6,893 nt of DNA. It comes from a bacterium HR41. GTDB lineage: Bacteria > Actinomycetota > Thermoleophilia > Solirubrobacterales > Thermoleophilaceae. The notes beneath the pieces were generated by a model. It was not told the origin of the DNA and did no database searches. It saw only the letters and a list, made by a program, of their open reading frames with translations. Position numbers and translations under genes: made by a program. Positions 1-5,602 of the stretch are shown one piece after another (the stretch's first letter is position 1; each line of letters starts with the position of its first letter). Where the stretch lies: NCBI GenBank assembly GCA_002898855.1, contig BEIR01000065.1:1-6893 (forward strand), given 5' to 3'.

Positions 1-2
1 TC

Positions 3-1034
3 CCCGCGCTGCGCAACTGCGTGCCATCCGGCTACCCCCAGGCCGACAACGGCCGCGATCCGCGCGGGCTCGACCCGCGCAGCCCCAACCCGCTCGCCGG
101 TTTGCGCTTCTTCGTCGATCCGACCGAACCGGCGTTTCAGGAGTACGCCGACGCTTGGCGACAGGGGAACGCCAAGCGCGCGCAGTTGCTCGCCCGCATC
201 GCCTACGTGCCGAGGGCACGCTGGATGGGGCGTTTCACGCGCCCGAACATGAAGAAGAAGATCCGCGACTTCCTCGAGTGCGTGAGGGCGATCCAGCCCG
301 GGTCGGTGCCGATCATCGTCGTCATGCGCCACCAGGGAAAGAAGTGCTCGCCGACCTACGACGGCGGTGGTCCGGCCGAGGATGCGCGCACCAAGAAGTG
401 GTGGGACGACTTCGTCGAGGTCGTCGGCAAGGCGCGTGTGGTGATCGGTTTCGAGCCCGACTCGATCGGCACCGTCGAATGCCTTAAGCCGTCGCGACGG
501 ATGGCGCGGCTGAAACTGTTGCGCTACGGGATGTGGAAGCTCTCGCAGCTTCCCAACGCGACGATCTACCTCGAGGCCGAGGCGTCCGACTGGCAAGACC
601 CCGAACTCGTCGCCGAAAAACTGAAGCTCGCCGGCATCCAGTACGCGCGCGGCTTCATGCTCAACGTCACGCACTACGACTGGCCGATCAACAACATCCG
701 CTACGGCTGGGAGATCTCGCGCCTGGTCGGTAACAAGCCGTTCATCATCAACACCGGCTCGGTCGGGCGCGGACCGCACCAGTACTACCGCCGTGTCGGC
801 GGTCGCCTCAAGCGCTTCGTGACGTGGTGCAACCCGCCCGGCCGCGGTCTTGGCATTCCGACCACAGCCGACACCCGCTTCGCGCGCGTCGACGGGTTCC
901 TGTGGCTCGACCGGCCCGGTCTTTCGGACGGGACGTGCAACGGCGGTCCGCCGGTCGGCGAGTGGTGGGACGAGCGCGCGCTCTCGCTCGCTCGCAACGC
1001 CACCGACTGGCTCTACTACCCGCGCCGCTTCTAG
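3..1034 (+). CDS. Glycoside hydrolase family 6 (endoglucanase/cellobiohydrolase-like), 5'-partial
   Basis: GH6 enzymes are inverting beta-1,4-glucanases, normally secreted. The family is recognised from ordered motifs: NPLAGLRFFVDP at the N-terminal side, FEPDS (Asp codon 459-461, matching the proton donor D221 of Trichoderma Cel6A), YLEAEASDW, LNVTHYDW, WCNPPGRGLG, and RPGLSDGTCNGGP (Asp codon 927-929, matching D401). The C-terminal WWDERALSLARNA ends the domain. The frame is open to the left edge (PALRNC before the GTG at 21) and no signal peptide is visible, so the true start lies upstream and the GTG at 21 is probably internal. About 344 residues are present, nearly a full catalytic domain with no cellulose-binding module. 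Two usual active-site residues differ: Lys (342-344) replaces the Asp before Cys (D175 in Cel6A), and Glu (573-575) replaces the Asp of YLDAG (D263). The family call is firm; cellulase activity is uncertain. Confidence 0.92.
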   Translation, partial: PALRNCVPSGYPQADNGRDPRGLDPRSPNPLAGLRFFVDPTEPAFQEYADAWRQGNAKRAQLLARIAYVPRARWMGRFTRPNMKKKIRDFLECVRAIQPGSVPIIVVMRHQGKKCSPTYDGGGPAEDARTKKWWDDFVEVVGKARVVIGFEPDSIGTVECLKPSRRMARLKLLRYGMWKLSQLPNATIYLEAEASDWQDPELVAEKLKLAGIQYARGFMLNVTHYDWPINNIRYGWEISRLVGNKPFIINTGSVGRGPHQYYRRVGGRLKRFVTWCNPPGRGLGIPTTADTRFARVDGFLWLDRPGLSDGTCNGGPPVGEWWDERALSLARNATDWLYYPRRF

Positions 1035-1041
1035 GGCGCTC

Positions 1042-1073
1042 GCCGCAGCCGGCGGCGGCCGCAGCCGGCGGCG
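1042..1073. repeat. Perfect 16-bp tandem direct repeat (two copies)
   Basis: GCCGCAGCCGGCGGCG occurs at 1042-1057 and again, immediately adjacent, at 1058-1073. Each unit can fold on itself: CGCCG/CGGCG around CAGC at 1041-1054, and GCCG/CGGC around CAGC at 1058-1069. An outer pair GGCGC (1035-1039) / GCGCC (1075-1079) could enclose both. The repeat lies just after the GH6 stop and overlaps the place where a -35 element for the next gene would sit. It may be a weak terminator without a T tract, a protein-binding repeat, or a replication-slippage duplication. Confidence 0.7.
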
Positions 1074-1084
1074 GGCGCCGCACG

Positions 1085-1097
1085 GTACGGTTGGCGC
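1085..1097 (+). promoter_or_regulatory. Candidate -10 box for a leaderless acyl-CoA dehydrogenase transcript
   Basis: TACGGT (1085-1090) fits the actinobacterial TANNNT -10 pattern and is followed by exactly 7 nt before the ATG at 1098. No Shine-Dalgarno-like sequence lies in front of the start. This geometry would place the transcription start on the A of ATG, giving a leaderless mRNA. No convincing -35 is visible, because the region upstream is the GC-rich tandem repeat. Confidence 0.45.
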
Positions 1098-2339
1098 ATG
1101 GACTTCAGCCCATCGGAGCGAGTGGAGCGGTTGCTCGAACGCCTGCTGGCGTTCATGGACGAGCACGTCTATCCCGTCGAACACGAGGCGCTCGAGGCAC
1201 TCGATCGCGAGGTGCGTCCCGGCGTCCCCTACCCGCAAATCCTCGTCGAGCTGCGCGAGCGGGCGAAGCGCGAGGGGCTTTGGAACCTCTTCATGCCCGA
1301 CGAGCGCTACGGCCCGGGGCTCAAGAACTGGGAGTACGGGATGCTGTGCGAGGAGATGGGGCGCAGCCCGATCGCGCCGCTCGTCTTCAACTGCGCCGCT
1401 CCCGACACCGGCAACATGGAGATTCTCGCCGAGCACGGCAGCGACGAGCAGCGCAGGCGCTGGCTCGAGCCGCTGCTCGAGGGCGAGATCCGCTCGTGCT
1501 TCTCGATGACCGAGCCCGACACGCCCGGCTCCGACCCGACGCAGCTGGCGGCGCGCGCCGAGCTCGACGGCGACGAGTGGGTGATCAACGGGCGCAAGTG
1601 GTTCACCTCCGGCTACAACGGTGCGGCGTTCGCGATCGCGATGGTTGTCACCGATCCCGACGCTCCGCCGCACCGGCGCGCGTCGATGATCATCGTGCCG
1701 ACCGACACGCCCGGGTTCGTCGGTGTGCGACCGGTGTCGGTCATGGGCCATGCCGCCGGCCCCGGCCACTGGGAGGTGCGCTACGAGAACTGCCGCGTTC
1801 CGCGCGAGAACCTGCTCGGCGAGCGGGGAGCCGGTTTCGCGATCGCCCAGGACCGGCTAGGGCCCGGTCGCATCCACCACTGCATGCGCGCGATCGGATC
1901 GGCCGAGCGCGCGCTCGAGGCGATGTGCCGGCGTGCCCACGAGCGCTCGCCGTTCGGCGGTCCACTCGCCGACAAGCAGTTCGTGCAGGACTTCATCGCC
2001 AAGTCGCGGATGGAGATCGACCAGGCACGGCTGCTGACCTTGTACGCCGCCTGGCAGATCGACACCCACGGCAAGCGGGCGGCGCGGCGGGCGATTTCGA
2101 TGATCAAGGTCGTCGCCGCGCAAATGCACCAGCGCGTGCTCGATCGGGCGCTGCAGGTGCACGGCGCGCTCGGCATGTCCGACGACACGCTGCTCGCGCT
2201 GGCCTGGCGCCAAGGCCGCTGGCTGCGCATCGCCGACGGCCCCGACGAGGTCCACAAGATGGTGATCGCGCTGCGCGAGCTGAACCGCTTCCGGCCAGGC
2301 GCCGAGGCGGGCGAGCGGGCGGTGACCGCACAGCGGTAG
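1098..2339 (+). CDS. Acyl-CoA dehydrogenase family protein (ACAD10/11-like)
   Basis: A 413-residue FAD-dependent acyl-CoA dehydrogenase, expected to oxidise a CoA thioester at the alpha-beta position in the cytoplasm and pass electrons to ETF. The N-terminal helical domain carries LWNLFMPDERYGPGL. The central beta domain carries the FAD/substrate loop CFSMTEPDTPGSD and WVINGRKWFTSG. The C-terminal helical domain carries LGPGRIHHCMRAIGSAERAL, LQVHGALGMSDD and IADGPDEVHK. The LFMP, TEPD..GSD, GRIHHCMR and ADGPDEVH wording is that of the ACAD10/ACAD11 subgroup. In this group an Asp (here D380, ADGPDE) stands where medium-chain dehydrogenase has its catalytic Glu (YEGTSQ). Mammalian ACAD10/11 are linked to 4-hydroxyacyl-CoA catabolism, but the substrate here is unknown. 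The ATG at 1098 is the only sensible start, since no in-frame start lies between it and the upstream stop. The tail after residue 398 (PGAEAGERAVTAQR) looks disordered. Confidence 0.94.
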   Translation: MDFSPSERVERLLERLLAFMDEHVYPVEHEALEALDREVRPGVPYPQILVELRERAKREGLWNLFMPDERYGPGLKNWEYGMLCEEMGRSPIAPLVFNCAAPDTGNMEILAEHGSDEQRRRWLEPLLEGEIRSCFSMTEPDTPGSDPTQLAARAELDGDEWVINGRKWFTSGYNGAAFAIAMVVTDPDAPPHRRASMIIVPTDTPGFVGVRPVSVMGHAAGPGHWEVRYENCRVPRENLLGERGAGFAIAQDRLGPGRIHHCMRAIGSAERALEAMCRRAHERSPFGGPLADKQFVQDFIAKSRMEIDQARLLTLYAAWQIDTHGKRAARRAISMIKVVAAQMHQRVLDRALQVHGALGMSDDTLLALAWRQGRWLRIADGPDEVHKMVIALRELNRFRPGAEAGERAVTAQR

Positions 2340-2376
2340 CGGGGTTCGCCGCGACCACGGGCATCCGAGCGGACCG

Positions 2377-2422
2377 AATCTTTTTCTTGAATTGATCCAG
2401 ATAATCGGCTAGGCTGCCGGGC
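2377..2422 (+). promoter_or_regulatory. Promoter and possible operator of the furA-Mn catalase operon
   Basis: TTGAAT (2387-2392), a 17-bp spacer, and TAGGCT (2410-2415) form a sigma-70/HrdB-type promoter. The GTG start follows after 7 nt with no Shine-Dalgarno sequence, so the transcript is probably leaderless. The stretch from about 2377 to 2407 is markedly AT-rich (TTTTT, TTGAATTGAT, AGATAAT) in otherwise very GC-rich DNA. Fur-family operators are AT-rich and often overlap the -35/-10 region of their own gene, so autoregulation here is a reasonable inference. I see no clean inverted repeat matching a textbook Fur or PerR box. Confidence 0.65.
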
Positions 2423-2929
2423 GTGGCACTCGACGACCGGCAGCTGGCCGACGAGCTGCGCAGCCGCGGCTTGCGCGTCACCGCTACCCGGCTCGCCGTC
2501 TACAGGGCGGTGCGCGAGATCGGCGGCCATCCCGACGTCGAGACGATCGCCGAGCGCGTGCGCGCCGACATCGGCGGGATCTCCACGCAAGGCGTCTATG
2601 ACTGTCTGGCGGCGCTCACACGTGTCGGACTGCTGCGCCGCATCGAGCCGGCCGGCAGCCCGGCACGGTTCGAAACCCGCGTCGGCGACAACCACCATCA
2701 CGTCGTCTGTCGCAGCTGCGGCCGTGCGCGCGACATCGACTGCGTGATAGGCGCCGCCCCGTGTCTCGAGCCCGACGACCTCGGGGGCTTCGTCATCGAC
2801 GAGGCGGAAGTCACCTTCTGGGGCTTGTGCCCGGAGTGCGCGTCCAAGCGCGCCGAGCAACCAGCGCTTAACGGCCCGGGCGCGGACAGCCGTCAAGTTG
2901 TCGGTGCAAACCAAAGAAAGGAGGGTTGA
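2423..2929 (+). CDS. furA: Fur-family metalloregulator, FurA/CatR (peroxide/iron-responsive) type
   Basis: A 168-residue repressor of the Fur family. It closely resembles mycobacterial FurA and Streptomyces CatR/FurA, which repress the neighbouring katG and are relieved by peroxide. The N-terminal winged helix spans about residues 8-76, with LRVTATRLAVYRAV and the recognition segment STQGVYDCLAALTRVGLLRRIEP. The dimerisation/metal domain has GDNHHHVVCRSCG (H91-H93, C96, C99), DIDC (D104, C107), APCL (C114) and GLCPEC (C136, C139). The two CxxC pairs are the usual structural zinc site. The GTG at 2423 is the only plausible start, because an in-frame stop (TAA, 2402-2404) lies just upstream. 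The C-terminus runs about 25 residues past the second CxxC and appears poorly structured; its last codons also contain the ribosome-binding site of the next gene. The stop codon shares its A with the catalase ATG, indicating one transcript and coupled translation. The regulon is inferred from this context. Confidence 0.93.
   Translation: MALDDRQLADELRSRGLRVTATRLAVYRAVREIGGHPDVETIAERVRADIGGISTQGVYDCLAALTRVGLLRRIEPAGSPARFETRVGDNHHHVVCRSCGRARDIDCVIGAAPCLEPDDLGGFVIDEAEVTFWGLCPECASKRAEQPALNGPGADSRQVVGANQRKEG
2917..2924 (+). promoter_or_regulatory. Strong Shine-Dalgarno site of the Mn catalase gene
   Basis: AAAGGAGG is a near-perfect anti-16S complement placed 4 nt before the ATG at 2929 and only 1 nt before the TTG at 2926. 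The spacing favours ATG 2929 as the start. The site lies inside the last codons of the regulator gene. It contrasts with the three upstream-promoter genes in this window, which lack any such site. Confidence 0.85.
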
Positions 2930-3822
2930 TGTACCTACGCATCGACAGGCTCCAGGTGGAGCTCCCGATGCCGAGCGACCCCGATCCGCAAGCAGCTGCT
3001 GCCGTCCAGGAGCTGCTCGGCGGCCGCTTCGGCGAGATGTCGACCCTGATGAACTACACCTACCAGTCGTTCAACCTGCGCGGCCGCTCGAAGGTCAAGC
3101 CGTTCTACGACCTGATCGCCAACATCGCCACCGAGGAGCTCGGACACATCGAGCTGGTGGCGGCGACGATCAACGGTCTTTTGACCGGCGCGACCGACGG
3201 TGACGACCCGCGCGAGACGCCGCTGCGTTCGGCTCTGCGCGACGCCGGCATCAAGCACCACTTCATCAACACCGGTGCTGGTGCGCTCGTCACGAACTCG
3301 CTCGGCCAGGGATGGAACGGCGAGTACGTGTTCAACTCGGGCGATCTCGTCCTCGACCTGCTGCACAACTTCTTCCTCGAGTGCGGCGCGCGGATGGCGA
3401 AGATCCGCGTCTACGAGATGACCGATCACCCGATCGCACGGCAGATGCTCGGCTACCTGTTCGTGCGCGGCGGCGTGCACGCCCTTGCCTACGCCAAGGC
3501 GCTCGAGGAGCTCACCGGCGTCGACGTCAAGAAGATGCTGCCGATCCCGAAGATCCCCGACGCCGACTTCAAGGAGGCGCGGAAGTTCATCGACCAGGGC
3601 ATCCACACGAAGCTCTACCGCTTCAGCCCCGACGACTTCCGCGACATCGCCTCGATCTGGAAGGGCGAGCACCCGCACGACGGTGCCAAGCTCGAGGTTC
3701 AGGACGGGCCTCCGCAGGGCGGCGGACCGGCCGACCCGCCGGAAGAGCCGGCGGTCTTCTCGCCCGGTCTGCACCCCGAGGAGTTGCGACAGATCGCCGA
3801 GCGTCTCGTGAAGAACGCCTAA
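2929..3822 (+). CDS. Manganese catalase (non-heme dimanganese)
   Basis: A 297-residue cytoplasmic Mn catalase, converting two H2O2 to water and O2 at a dimanganese centre held in a ferritin-like four-helix bundle; family members are usually hexamers. All five metal ligands are in place: E36 (GRFGEMSTLMNY), E70 and H73 (EELGHIE), E151 (FFLECGARM) and H184 (RGGVHALAYA). The first three have the same numbers as in the Thermus thermophilus enzyme. The typical N-terminus MYLRIDRLQVELPMP supports the ATG at 2929 over the TTG one codon earlier. Residues 185-250 give the usual ELTGVDVKKMLPIPKIPDADF and KLYRFSPDDF segments. A Gly/Pro-rich linker (about 255-275) leads to a short C-terminal helix (PEELRQIAERLVKN). 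The gene overlaps the upstream Fur-family regulator by one base and is closed by a strong palindromic terminator, so the two form a compact peroxide-defence operon. Confidence 0.97.
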   Translation: MYLRIDRLQVELPMPSDPDPQAAAAVQELLGGRFGEMSTLMNYTYQSFNLRGRSKVKPFYDLIANIATEELGHIELVAATINGLLTGATDGDDPRETPLRSALRDAGIKHHFINTGAGALVTNSLGQGWNGEYVFNSGDLVLDLLHNFFLECGARMAKIRVYEMTDHPIARQMLGYLFVRGGVHALAYAKALEELTGVDVKKMLPIPKIPDADFKEARKFIDQGIHTKLYRFSPDDFRDIASIWKGEHPHDGAKLEVQDGPPQGGGPADPPEEPAVFSPGLHPEELRQIAERLVKNA

Positions 3823-3826
3823 CGAT

Positions 3827-3840
3827 CTTCCGCAAGGAAG
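3827..3840 (+). other. Small RNA hairpin with GCAA (GNRA) tetraloop
   Basis: CTTCC (3827-3831) and GGAAG (3836-3840) form a perfect 5-bp stem around the loop GCAA, a stable GNRA tetraloop. It sits between the catalase stop and the large terminator palindrome. It may protect the mRNA 3' end or simply assist termination. Confidence 0.4.
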
Positions 3841-3848
3841 CGGACGGA

Positions 3849-3886
3849 GCGGCGGCCGGCCCCGCGGGGCCGGCCGCCGCGCTTTC
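3849..3886 (+). terminator. Rho-independent terminator: perfect 32-bp palindrome after the Mn catalase
   Basis: Bases 3849-3880 are a perfect inverted repeat centred between 3864 and 3865, with 16 complementary positions per side and every base G or C. After allowing a minimal loop, a stem of about 14 bp remains. It is followed by GCTTTCT, a short T-rich tail. Its place 27 nt after the catalase stop and before a separate gene start fits an operon-end terminator. The T tract is weak, as often found in high-GC actinobacteria. Confidence 0.8.
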
Positions 3887-3917
3887 TGCGCGCACGCGCC
3901 GGCGCTACCGCGGCCGG

Positions 3918-3931
3918 TAACCTCGCGGGCC
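3918..3931 (+). promoter_or_regulatory. Candidate -10 box for a leaderless decarboxylase transcript
   Basis: TAACCT (3918-3923) fits the TANNNT -10 pattern and lies 8 nt before the GTG at 3932, with no Shine-Dalgarno sequence between. The start itself is well supported because the protein N-terminus aligns residue for residue with known benzoylformate decarboxylase. No clear -35 is seen; the DNA upstream is entirely GC-rich. Confidence 0.45.
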
Positions 3932-5602
3932 GTGGCGAGCGTGAGGGAGGAGGCCTACGAGCTGTTGCGCGCCCACGGGCTCGTGACCGTGTTCGGCAAC
4001 CCGGGCTCGACCGAGCTGCCCTTTCTCGCCGCGCTGCCCGACGACTTCCGTTACGTCCTCGGTTTGCAGGAAGCCGCGGTTGTAGCGATGGCTGCCGGGT
4101 TCGCGCGCGCCCGGGGCGGGCCGGCGCTCGTCAACTTCCACACCGCACCGGGCGTTGGCCACGCGCTCGGTGCGCTCTTCAATGCGCGCCAAGACCACGA
4201 TCCGCTCGTCGTTGTGGCCGGCCAGCAGGCGCGCGCACAAATCACCGTCGAGGCGACGCTCACCAACCGCGACGTGGTGCGCCTCGCCGAGCCGCACCTC
4301 AAGTGGGCGTTCGAGCCGCCGCGCGCTGCCGACGTTCCCCATGCGCTGGCGCGCGCGATCGCCACCGCGTGCGCGGCTCCGCCGGGACCGGTGCTGCTGT
4401 CGGTACCGATGGACGACTGGACCCAGGCCGCCGACACCAACCTCGCGCAGGCGGCGCGAGAGCGCCGGCTTGAGGCAGCGAATGTGCCCGCCCGCGGTCT
4501 CGTGCGGGAAATCGCCGAAAGCCTCGCGAGCGCGCAGAACCCGGCCTTGGTCGCGGGACCGGAACTCGACTCCGAGGCCGGCCACGCAGCTGCTGTCGCC
4601 CTCGCCGAGCTACTCGCGATGGCGGTTTACGCACCACCGGCTACTGGCGGTTCTGGCATCGGCTTCCCGGAGTCGCACCAACTTTTTCGTGGCGTGTTGC
4701 CTCCTGCGATCGGGCCGCTCGCCGACGCGCTGCGTGGCCACGACTTGGTTCTGGTCGCAGGTTCCGCGGTCTTTCCCTACTACCCCTACCTTCCCGGTCG
4801 ACCCCTGCCCGAGGGCTGCCGCCTGTTGCAGGTGACCTGTGATCCCGACGCAGCGGCGCGGGCGATCGCCGGCAAGGCGTTCGTAGCTGACGCGGCCGAG
4901 ACGTTGGCCGCGGTGGTGAGCGAACTCCGGCTTTTGAAAAACGAAGGCAGGCTCGACGTGTCCAGCTTTGTCGGCCGGTCCCGGTCGAGTGCCCAACCCG
5001 TCGATCCGGCCACGATCGTCGCAAACGCCGGCGAGGTGTCGGCGGGCGCAGAGCGCGGTGTGGTCGCGGTCGGCGCCGCGTGCCGTGCCCTGCGTGCGGC
5101 AGCGCCTCCCGATACCGCCTTCGTCGTCGAAGCTCCCAGCGCCACGCTGGCGTTGCGTAACCACCTGCGCATCGATCGCCCACGCAGCTGGTTTTTCACC
5201 GCTGGTGGCGGGCTTGGGTTTGGTGTGCCGGCGGCGGTCGGTGTCAAGCTGGCGCAGCCCGACCGTCCGGTCGTGGCAGTGGTGGGGGAGGGATCGCTGC
5301 AGTACACGATCCAGGCGCTGTGGACGGCGGTGCGCGAAGGCCTGGCGGTGGTGATCGTGGTTTTGCGCAACGACGAGTACTCGATCCTCAAATGGTTCGG
5401 GCAGCTCGAGGGCGAGTCCGAGGCCCCCGGCCTTGACCTGCCCGGGATCGACTGCCTGGCGCTCGCCCGCGGCTACGGCCTCGCGGCAGAGGCGGTAGAG
5501 GGTGCCGAGCAGCTGCACGCGGTTGTCGCCGGCGCCCTCGCGCGCGGCGATGGGCCGCTCCTCGTGGAGGTGCCGGTCGAGCGGGGGATGGCCATCGCAT
5601 GA
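3932..5602 (+). CDS. mdlC: Benzoylformate decarboxylase-like ThDP-dependent 2-oxoacid decarboxylase
   Basis: A 556-residue cytoplasmic thiamine-diphosphate enzyme most like Pseudomonas putida benzoylformate decarboxylase (MdlC, 528 aa), which turns benzoylformate into benzaldehyde and CO2 in the mandelate pathway. The N-terminus MASVREEAYELLR matches that protein from residue 1. The Pyr domain has FGNPGSTELPF (S26), LQEA (E47, cofactor activation) and NFHTAPG (H70), all three at MdlC numbering. The segment PPGPVLLSVPMDDW precedes the middle domain, and GGGLGFGVPAAVGVKLA opens the PP domain. Differences: MdlC's second active-site His (H281, FRYHQY) is Tyr here (FPYYPY), and the Mg/ThDP motif is GEGS...RNDEY instead of GDGS...NNGTY. 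About 28 extra residues fall mainly in the middle-to-PP linker. The next gene overlaps its stop by 4 nt. The family call is firm; the actual 2-oxo acid could be aromatic or branched and is not settled by sequence. Confidence 0.86.
   Translation: MASVREEAYELLRAHGLVTVFGNPGSTELPFLAALPDDFRYVLGLQEAAVVAMAAGFARARGGPALVNFHTAPGVGHALGALFNARQDHDPLVVVAGQQARAQITVEATLTNRDVVRLAEPHLKWAFEPPRAADVPHALARAIATACAAPPGPVLLSVPMDDWTQAADTNLAQAARERRLEAANVPARGLVREIAESLASAQNPALVAGPELDSEAGHAAAVALAELLAMAVYAPPATGGSGIGFPESHQLFRGVLPPAIGPLADALRGHDLVLVAGSAVFPYYPYLPGRPLPEGCRLLQVTCDPDAAARAIAGKAFVADAAETLAAVVSELRLLKNEGRLDVSSFVGRSRSSAQPVDPATIVANAGEVSAGAERGVVAVGAACRALRAAAPPDTAFVVEAPSATLALRNHLRIDRPRSWFFTAGGGLGFGVPAAVGVKLAQPDRPVVAVVGEGSLQYTIQALWTAVREGLAVVIVVLRNDEYSILKWFGQLEGESEAPGLDLPGIDCLALARGYGLAAEAVEGAEQLHAVVAGALARGDGPLLVEVPVERGMAIA

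Noticed and set aside
21..23. GTG at 21 as the start of the GH6 gene
   Set aside because: The frame is open upstream to the window edge, no ribosome-binding site precedes it, and a secreted enzyme should have a signal peptide that would lie further upstream.
2339..2390. Rho-independent terminator after the acyl-CoA dehydrogenase gene
   Set aside because: There is a T tract (2381-2385) but only weak 4-bp stems nearby (GCGG/CCGC at 2339-2352), not adjacent to the Ts. The Ts are better explained as part of the furA promoter region.
824..2395. A 523-codon open frame on the plus strand out of frame with the GH6 and acyl-CoA dehydrogenase genes
   Set aside because: The translation is Arg/Ala-rich low-complexity text without motifs, and it overlaps two genes with clear family signatures in another frame.
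1781..2914. A 377-codon open frame on the minus strand across the acyl-CoA dehydrogenase and regulator genes
   Set aside because: It lies opposite two well-recognised genes, crosses their intergenic promoter and encodes an Arg/Ala/Ser-rich sequence with no recognisable domain. Such shadows are common in high-GC DNA.
2926..2928. TTG at 2926 as the Mn catalase start
   Set aside because: It is only 1 nt from the Shine-Dalgarno site. The ATG at 2929 has workable spacing and gives the usual MYLRIDRLQ N-terminus.
2935..3774. A 279-codon minus-strand open frame covering the Mn catalase
   Set aside because: The plus-strand protein has all catalytic ligands. The minus-strand text mirrors its codon bias (Val/Leu/Arg/Glu-rich) and matches nothing known to me.
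4610..5518. A 302-codon minus-strand open frame inside the decarboxylase gene
   Set aside because: It is wholly contained within a conserved ThDP enzyme and has no recognisable protein features, so it is a strand shadow.
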